A DNA stretch of 61,460 nt, taken from positions 1 through 61,460 of IMG/VR virus record IMGVR_UViG_3300025674_000039; one strand, written 5' to 3'. The notes below the pieces were generated by a model. That model saw only the letters and a program-made list of their open reading frames with translations, had not been told where the DNA came from and did no database searches. Shown here one piece after another: positions 57,436-61,460 of the stretch. The first letter of the stretch is position 1; the number at the start of each line of letters is the position of its first letter. Origin of the DNA: a virus. The translations under genes and the position numbers were made by a program.

Positions 57436-57759
57436 ATGAACTACACACTCAAACAACTTCAAGAGCGAGTCAAGAACCTGATCGAAGTTCAGGGAGAAGA
57501 TGCATACTGTGCCGCATGGATTTACACTGCTGAAGATTGTATGATTCGTGATGGAGATGGCGAACCAAATTATCTTCCTACAAAAGTAGATCCTGAACTA
57601 GCAGAAAGAATCTTCAATGATGTTGGCAACATCGATTACATCTACACGGTGATCCAGGAGTGTGTGGATGAAGTGACTGAGGAGCAGTGGATGCTCTACC
57701 AGCAGGAACTGGTGAGTGATCTGGAAGCAACCGCATCTGACTACGGAGTGGGCAAATGA
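57436..57759 (+). CDS. Hypothetical protein, 107 aa
   Basis: MNYTLKQLQERVKNLIEVQG start as in the gene at 56671, then YCAAWIYTAEDCMI and a helical acidic C-terminal half. Function unknown. ATGA overlap with the next gene. Confidence 0.65.
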   Translation: MNYTLKQLQERVKNLIEVQGEDAYCAAWIYTAEDCMIRDGDGEPNYLPTKVDPELAERIFNDVGNIDYIYTVIQECVDEVTEEQWMLYQQELVSDLEATASDYGVGK

Positions 57760-57953
57760 AATTCAAGGTAACATCAGTCCAGGTGGATTTTGAAGATGAT
57801 GACTTTGAACTTCCACCAATGGATCAACTGGAGATCATCCAGAACATCATGGCAGAACCCTGGTTTGTTGATGATGAGGATGATCTGGTTGATCACATCA
57901 GTGATGTCACCGGATGGCGCATCAAATCAATCAACTACCACAGGTGGAATTAG
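57756..57953 (+). CDS. Hypothetical acidic protein, 65 aa
   Basis: A beta start (MKFKVTSVQVDFEDDDFELP), strongly acidic, ends ITDVTGWRI-type strand (DVTGWRIKSINYH). Coupled at both ends (ATGA; stop then ATG). Confidence 0.6.
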   Translation: MKFKVTSVQVDFEDDDFELPPMDQLEIIQNIMAEPWFVDDEDDLVDHISDVTGWRIKSINYHRWN

Positions 57954-58100
57954 ATGAATAATGAACTAATGAAACGCCTGGAGGACATTTCTGAGGAACT
58001 GGGAGGCGTCATTCGTTTCCAGAACCTGTATAATGCTTCTGGGAAGCGCATGAAGCGCATTACCATCACCTATTACGAGGATCAAAAGACCAATGACTGA
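57954..58100 (+). CDS. Hypothetical protein, 48 aa, paralogue of 47213 gene
   Basis: Helix (MKRLEDISEELGGVI) then two strands KRMKRITITYYED, like the protein at 47213-47362. ATG adjoins the preceding stop. Function unknown. Confidence 0.6.
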   Translation: MNNELMKRLEDISEELGGVIRFQNLYNASGKRMKRITITYYEDQKTND

Positions 58101-58260
58101 CATTGAACTACGCTCCAGGTGTGAACAACTCCAAGAAGACATTGATGCTATTGTTGAGGAACATTCTTATTACTCTAATATGAGTGCCGATAAAACAGAG
58201 GATCTAATCCGTGTCCTATGTGATGCTGTCTGCAAAAACTTTCCCCTTCAAGAATCATGA
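58093..58260 (+). CDS. Hypothetical protein, 55 aa
   Basis: Overlaps the preceding gene by 8 nt. Helical, acidic, with two Cys near the end (VLCDAVCKNF). Not recognised. Confidence 0.55.
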   Translation: MTDIELRSRCEQLQEDIDAIVEEHSYYSNMSADKTEDLIRVLCDAVCKNFPLQES

Positions 58261-58499
58261 TTGCCGTCCTTTCCATTTCCTTGATCATCAATGCTGTTCT
58301 GTTGCACAATCAGATCAAACAGAACAACAAATTGAACAAAAAGTTGGTCGAACAGATCGATCTTACTCTTGATGCACTGAATCAGAGTAAGAAAAATCTT
58401 GCGGACAACATTGAGTTGTTGAAAATCATTGATAATTCTTCTACCAAGGAAGAAATGATCCAAAAGTACGTCCTTAACCAATCACTGAAAAATGAGTAA
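58257..58499 (+). CDS. Membrane-anchored coiled-coil protein, 80 aa
   Basis: N-terminal transmembrane helix (IAVLSISLIINAVLL) and a long coiled coil (IKQNNKLNKKLVEQIDLTLD ...). Topology resembles phage spanin or holin-accessory proteins and T4 membrane anchors, but no specific match. ATGA coupled at its start. Confidence 0.65.
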   Translation: MIAVLSISLIINAVLLHNQIKQNNKLNKKLVEQIDLTLDALNQSKKNLADNIELLKIIDNSSTKEEMIQKYVLNQSLKNE

Positions 58500-58665
58500 G
58501 ATCAATGTTAATTTAGATCTGGATTTGAAAGATCTGACACAGGAGATTGTCTTCAACTGTTCCGAATCGGACATTATTGAGTTCATATCAGAATTGAGTG
58601 AACTTGCCAATAACATTGATCCTGACTTTACGACCGAATTGGTTGAAAGGTTGGGTGATTTGTAA
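58492..58665 (+). CDS. Hypothetical protein, 57 aa
   Basis: Acidic beta-helical start (KINVNLDLDLKDLTQEIVFN), then helix. Overlaps the preceding gene by 8 nt. The promoter at 58643-58671 overlaps its end. Confidence 0.6.
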   Translation: MSKINVNLDLDLKDLTQEIVFNCSESDIIEFISELSELANNIDPDFTTELVERLGDL

Positions 58666-58671
58666 TATAAT
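58643..58671 (+). promoter_or_regulatory. Sigma70-type promoter
   Basis: TTGAAA (58643-58648), 17-nt spacer, TATAAT (58666-58671). 11 of 12 consensus positions, spaced ideally, 28 nt before the ATG at 58699. Confidence 0.75.
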
Positions 58672-58698
58672 TAGTGATGTAGTATACAGATAATTCCG

Positions 58699-58911
58699 AT
58701 GAAAGATGAAATTCTGCTCAATTTGAATGTGCATGAGATGGGGATTCTACTGATGGCAATGCAAATCGTAGAGTTTTCGGATGAAGTGCAAATGGAGAAA
58801 GAATGTGGTAGTATGAGGACGTTATACGACCGTCTTTATGCGGAATATATGAAAATGGATCGTACAAATGTAGTGCAAGAGTGTGAACCTTATGTCGAAC
58901 CATCCTTCTGA
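58699..58911 (+). CDS. Hypothetical protein, 70 aa
   Basis: LLNLNVHEMGILLMAMQIVEF then charged helices. Opening like those at 54256 and 59965. Overlaps the next gene by 20 nt. Confidence 0.65.
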   Translation: MKDEILLNLNVHEMGILLMAMQIVEFSDEVQMEKECGSMRTLYDRLYAEYMKMDRTNVVQECEPYVEPSF

Positions 58912-59101
58912 ACTTGAACTGACTGCCCAAGAGATTGCCGAATTTATGACTGCCTTTCGTGACTTCATGGTTCATGCCGATGAAGAGATCGATGCGTATG
59001 AGAAGCGTGAAGAGGCACGGAAGTATATTGAGCAGGAGATCGAACAAAAAGCATCAGAAATGGAAGTGACTGTTGATTATTACATGCAAGAGTTCATGTG
59101 A
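58892..59101 (+). CDS. Hypothetical protein, 69 aa
   Basis: ATG 58892 preferred over the upstream GTG. Helical, highly charged (ADEEIDAYEKREEARKYIEQ), possibly coiled coil. Its stop lies at the start of the GTACATG repeat tract. Confidence 0.6.
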   Translation: MSNHPSELELTAQEIAEFMTAFRDFMVHADEEIDAYEKREEARKYIEQEIEQKASEMEVTVDYYMQEFM

Positions 59102-59140
59102 CCATGTGACCATGGTACATGGTACATGGTACATGTGATG
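59095..59140 (+). repeat. Tandem ATGTGACC/ATGGTAC repeats upstream of a strong promoter
   Basis: Two copies of an 8-mer (ATGTGACC), then three of a 7-mer (ATGGTAC), with overlapping GTAC palindromes. The tract ends 2 nt before a consensus promoter (59142-59170). Could be an operator array or a slippage-prone tract. Confidence 0.75.
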
Positions 59141-59141
59141 G

Positions 59142-59170
59142 TTGACAACTGAATACAGTTCCTTTATAAT
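59142..59170 (+). promoter_or_regulatory. Perfect sigma70 promoter
   Basis: TTGACA (59142-59147), 17-nt spacer, TATAAT (59165-59170): all 12 consensus positions and ideal spacing. Fires into 59194-60705, a run of about 8 overlapping genes. Very strong early promoter predicted. Confidence 0.9.
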
Positions 59171-59193
59171 CAGAGAGTAATTTACGAAGACCG

Positions 59194-59439
59194 ATGCCAA
59201 AGCAAAAATTCATGTATATCGTGAACCATTACATTCCATTTCCGCGATCAGAGTATGGTGGTATTTGGAATGTGGTCGCATCAGATGATGAAGAATGTTT
59301 TGATCTAATTGTCGATGAAGACGATGGATTAAATGGTGATTATTATAGTCATCTACGTGAGAACATCATGAAGGCATCGGTTTTTGAATTGGCAGATGAT
59401 GATGTCAAGAGTGGTATTGTGGAGCAATTTACGACATGA
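59194..59439 (+). CDS. Hypothetical protein, 81 aa
   Basis: Basic start MPKQKFMYIVNHYIPFPRSE then an acidic C-terminal half with DDEECFDLIVDEDDG. First gene after the perfect promoter. ATGA overlap with the next. Not recognised. Confidence 0.65.
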   Translation: MPKQKFMYIVNHYIPFPRSEYGGIWNVVASDDEECFDLIVDEDDGLNGDYYSHLRENIMKASVFELADDDVKSGIVEQFTT

Positions 59440-59606
59440 CCGATCAAATTTTGTATCGAATCGAAGAGAACTTTACGAACGGATGGGAACTGGTAGATCC
59501 ATCGTGTCAGGGTTTGACACGGGAGCAATGTGATGCAAAGATCCAGGAGTTACTGAACAGTGGAGTGGTGAGTCCAAATTATTTGAGAGCAGTACGTGAT
59601 GTCTGA
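59436..59606 (+). CDS. Hypothetical protein, 56 aa
   Basis: Coupled start. NGWELVDPSCQGLTREQCDAK, helical end. Overlaps the next ATG region by 8 nt. Confidence 0.6.
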   Translation: MTDQILYRIEENFTNGWELVDPSCQGLTREQCDAKIQELLNSGVVSPNYLRAVRDV

Positions 59607-59889
59607 TCCTTATATTCCACGGGTCAATGATTATGTCAAGTGGAAGAAAGGATTTGAGGGATGGGTTTATTTCTATTGTCCCGATTACATTACGATTGAA
59701 TTGTATGTAAAGAAGAAACCCGATGATCTGGTCAAGATTCATAAGATGACACATGTGTGTATTTTATGTTATTCTTATCAGTGGGACGAATTAACATTTA
59801 TCAAACGCCGCAAATCAGTTTATGACAAAGTATCAGGTGACGTATCTGGAGAACAGGAAAGTGCGGAAAGCAGTGTTCTACAAGATTGA
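59599..59889 (+). CDS. Hypothetical protein, 96 aa
   Basis: ATG 59599 preferred over the adjacent GTG at 59596. Beta-rich aromatic core (YVKWKKGFEGWVYFYCPDYI) and a Ser/Glu-rich C-terminus encoded in the region shared with the next gene (68 nt of overlap). Confidence 0.6.
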   Translation: MSDPYIPRVNDYVKWKKGFEGWVYFYCPDYITIELYVKKKPDDLVKIHKMTHVCILCYSYQWDELTFIKRRKSVYDKVSGDVSGEQESAESSVLQD

Positions 59890-59968
59890 GGATGCGGGCA
59901 TGTGGGAGAACCATATCAAGCGTGAGAAGAATGTATCGAATGTAGAAATTATTCCGTTATTCCAATGA
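59822..59968 (+). CDS. Small protein in a 68-nt overlap, 48 aa
   Basis: MTKYQVTYLENRKVRKAVFY then IEDAGMWENHIKRE, a compact beta-alpha fold that looks conserved by pattern. Overlap with the preceding gene in another frame is long; both frames read as protein-like. ATGA overlap with the next gene. Confidence 0.6.
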   Translation: MTKYQVTYLENRKVRKAVFYKIEDAGMWENHIKREKNVSNVEIIPLFQ

Positions 59969-60222
59969 ACCAAGATAATATTTGGATTGATCTTGACATC
60001 CAGGAACATGAGATGATCATGGATATGATCCGTAGTCAGTTAGATACGATGGAGATGTTATTGGGTGGTGAGATGTGTTTTTATAATTTACCACCAGAGG
60101 ATCCAATGCGGAAGAGATATATGAAGTTGAATGATTTGTTACAGGAGGTTGTTACTTTATGGAGGAAAAGGTTTGGGGATGATGATGTGATTCAACCAGA
60201 GCACATTGGGAGTACAAAATGA
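59965..60222 (+). CDS. Hypothetical protein, 85 aa
   Basis: MNQDNIWIDLDIQEHEMIMD opening like 54256 and 58699, then charged helices. Coupled at both ends by ATGA. Function unknown. Confidence 0.65.
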   Translation: MNQDNIWIDLDIQEHEMIMDMIRSQLDTMEMLLGGEMCFYNLPPEDPMRKRYMKLNDLLQEVVTLWRKRFGDDDVIQPEHIGSTK

Positions 60223-60395
60223 ACAGATATATGTTTGAATTGCTTGATCAGAGATTTGAGATGATGGATCGTGCAAGGAAATTGTTTTTTCCTGATTGTA
60301 CCTGGAAAGAACTGACCGAAAGTCAGATCAAGGTCATCAATGATATTTGCAATGATATTCTTGATGCGGCAGACAGGAGGCATCATGAGCATTGA
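60219..60395 (+). CDS. Hypothetical protein, 58 aa
   Basis: Helical with MMDRARKLFFPDCTWKELTE and a His-rich end (RRHHEH). Overlaps the next gene by 11 nt. Not recognised. Confidence 0.6.
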   Translation: MNRYMFELLDQRFEMMDRARKLFFPDCTWKELTESQIKVINDICNDILDAADRRHHEH

Positions 60396-60705
60396 TCATT
60401 ATAAACCTGATCAGAAATGGAAGGTAATGAATGATCTGGAGCAGGCATTTAATCAGATCACCACATTTAATTTTTTGCTTGATCAACTCCAGGAGGCGGT
60501 TGATCAACACCAGCACCAACAGATTGTTGATATCACCCATGCGCTTAATGCTTTTTATCATCCTTATGTGAACAACTGGGACAAGAAGTTCAAAGAAGCA
60601 TGGAAGGAAGTAATCACAAACGATGATGACCCTCTTCCGAAGGATAAAATTCAGTGGGAAGAGTATTGGGAGAAAGAAGCACAAAAATCAAAAGACCACA
60701 CATAA
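60385..60705 (+). CDS. Hypothetical protein, 106 aa
   Basis: ATG 60385 follows GGAGG at 60377-60381. Helical, with Gln/His-rich QLQEAVDQHQHQQIVD and a Trp-rich end (IQWEEYWEKE). Last gene of the rightward run. Its end overlaps the convergent zinc-ribbon gene by about 92 nt. Confidence 0.65.
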   Translation: MSIDHYKPDQKWKVMNDLEQAFNQITTFNFLLDQLQEAVDQHQHQQIVDITHALNAFYHPYVNNWDKKFKEAWKEVITNDDDPLPKDKIQWEEYWEKEAQKSKDHT

Positions 60706-60826
60706 AAGTAATACGTAAAAGGTCATTCCAACTTACTGTAATGTTCTGACTACCACAGTCAGGACATTTTTTTATGTCATGTGTTTTAGAGTATCCACAG
60801 TTCTTACAGATTCGAGTTACTTGCAT
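60614..60826 (-). CDS. Zinc-ribbon protein, 70 aa
   Basis: Two CxxC knuckles, CKNCGYSKTHDIKKCPDCG (residues ~7-25), followed by SQNITVSWNDL and a hydrophobic helix. A DNA-binding or homing-associated zinc ribbon is likely. The ATG at 60826 is the first that yields the zinc ribbon alone; longer options run into the endonuclease gene upstream. The C-terminal half overlaps the convergent gene, so its end is less sure. Confidence 0.6.
   Translation of the reverse strand: MQVTRICKNCGYSKTHDIKKCPDCGSQNITVSWNDLLRITFMCGLLIFVLLSPNTLPTEFYPSEEGHHRL
60740..60773 (+). terminator. Rightward terminator inside the antisense zinc-ribbon gene
   Basis: AATGTTCTGACT-ACCAC-AGTCAGGACATT, a 12-bp stem with one G-U pair, then six T, on the plus strand. 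It would end the 59.2-60.7 kb operon. It coincides with the second CxxC of the minus-strand gene. Confidence 0.75.
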
Positions 60827-60851
60827 GTTAGAGATGTCGGAGCGGATTTTT

Positions 60852-61460
60852 TTATGCCTTGAACCAAAAGTATTGTCCAGAGCGTTTCTTATAAGGATGT
60901 GCAATACTTCTTCTTATACAACCATCATGAACGCCCATAATACGTGATGCTTCCCTTATACTATTAAAGACCTTAGTTTCTTCCCATGTCTTATAATGGA
61001 CGCCATATACTTGAATGGATTGTTTTTTATCATCAAGTTTCTTATATCGGTGCCCGTAACAAATCCAATTATTTTTACAAGCAGTAGATATAGCACCTGA
61101 ATACTTTCTATCACCTTTTAATGCAAGAGCAGCGGCACGAAACGATTCATATTCTATTTCTTCTAATGTATCAACATTGATAGCAAGTATACGCATCCTA
61201 CCATGCTTACCATCACCTCTATTCTCTGGTTTATGGAATCCCCAAAGATCATTATCTTCGATTTTGTTTTGTAGTGTAGAACTTATATTGTCACGGTGTT
61301 CTTGTGTCTTTTCTATGTTATGTGCTATCTCAGATAGTTTATCCTTTGTTTCTTGATTAAACTCAGGTGTTCTACCACCAGACGTAGCATTATAATGAGA
61401 AGAATCTTCAAATGTATTGTATTTCTGGATGAACTCTTCTTCCTTTGCATCCAGTTCTTC
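60852..61460 (-). CDS. GIY-YIG homing endonuclease, C-terminal part (truncated by window end)
   Basis: The frame is open to the end of the window (at least 202 residues). The portion near the edge, EELDAKEEEFIQKYNTF then YNATSGGRTPEF, is the C-terminal part of a GIY-YIG catalytic domain (catalytic Glu in EEEFI, then Y-N-x-T-x-GG). Two NUMOD1-like DNA-binding units follow (ILAINVDTLEEIEYESFRAA; the second around KVFNSIREASRIMGVHDGC). The GIY and YIG motifs themselves lie outside the window. Minus strand, opposite to its neighbours, as is typical for mobile intruders. Confidence 0.85.
   Translation of the reverse strand, partial: EELDAKEEEFIQKYNTFEDSSHYNATSGGRTPEFNQETKDKLSEIAHNIEKTQEHRDNISSTLQNKIEDNDLWGFHKPENRGDGKHGRMRILAINVDTLEEIEYESFRAAALALKGDRKYSGAISTACKNNWICYGHRYKKLDDKKQSIQVYGVHYKTWEETKVFNSIREASRIMGVHDGCIRRSIAHPYKKRSGQYFWFKA

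Overview
The window looks like about a third of the genome of a T4-like cyanomyovirus infecting marine Synechococcus or Prochlorococcus. Evidence: T4 core genes (gp32, gp59, gp33, gp53, gp48, gp4, gp26, gp51, gp27- and gp5-like hub proteins), cyanobacterial auxiliary genes (transaldolase talC, Calvin-cycle inhibitor cp12, phoH, thyX, a DUF1825-like gene), T4-type late promoters (TATAAATA or CTAAATA variants) and dense runs of small overlapping genes. No named isolate is claimed. psbA and psbD are not in this stretch.

Layout. 1-5 kb: end of an unknown gene, talC, an HNH endonuclease, glutaredoxin, a DUF6433-like gene, then an unusual cassette (3.9-4.85 kb) of tiny genes punctuated by conserved RNA elements. 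5-10.6 kb: thyX, a second HNH endonuclease, phoH, a RecB-like nuclease, gp33, gp59, DUF1825 and gp32, that is nucleotide metabolism, replication and late-transcription control. 10.6-13.4 kb, minus strand: gp53, gp48, an unknown protein, gp4. 13.5-36 kb, plus strand: gp54-like, gp26, gp51, two related hub or tape-measure-like proteins (the second carries a muramidase and an M23-like peptidase), gp27-like, gp5-like without lysozyme, a separate spike-like beta protein, then long fibre or structural proteins including one of 2304 aa, two tail-fibre assembly chaperone paralogues and an orphan Phd/YefM-like antitoxin. 36.2-36.4 kb: three tRNA genes. 36.5-44.7 kb: two more large structural proteins. 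44.8-60.7 kb: an SF2 helicase and about 45 mostly small early-type genes, interrupted by a cluster of two Fe(II)/2-oxoglutarate oxygenases, an exostosin-like glycosyltransferase and a third His-rich fibre tip (48.6-52.4 kb), then cp12, a third 2OG oxygenase and an HELHH metalloprotease. 60.6-61.46 kb, minus strand: a zinc-ribbon protein and a GIY-YIG homing endonuclease that runs off the window.

How it fits together. Late promoters (mostly NATAAATA or CTAAATA) precede structural and some metabolic genes. Consensus -35/-10 promoters serve gp32 and early genes. A third promoter type, seen only between 44.7 and 57.5 kb, has an ACTGTCACA-like box 38-39 nt upstream of a -10 box. talC and CP12 are known cyanophage tools for shifting host carbon flow from the Calvin cycle to the pentose phosphate pathway; thyX and phoH fit nucleotide and nutrient supply.

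Most interesting candidates: (1) small two-cysteine peptide genes each bracketed by split elements resembling a glutamine-riboswitch core; (2) the oxygenase, glycosyltransferase and adhesin cluster, which could be a protein- or glycan-modifying system for the fibre tip; (3) the recurring box promoter; (4) a putative small RNA at 44.73-44.81 kb. All calls are from reading the sequence and remembered family features; no database search was run.
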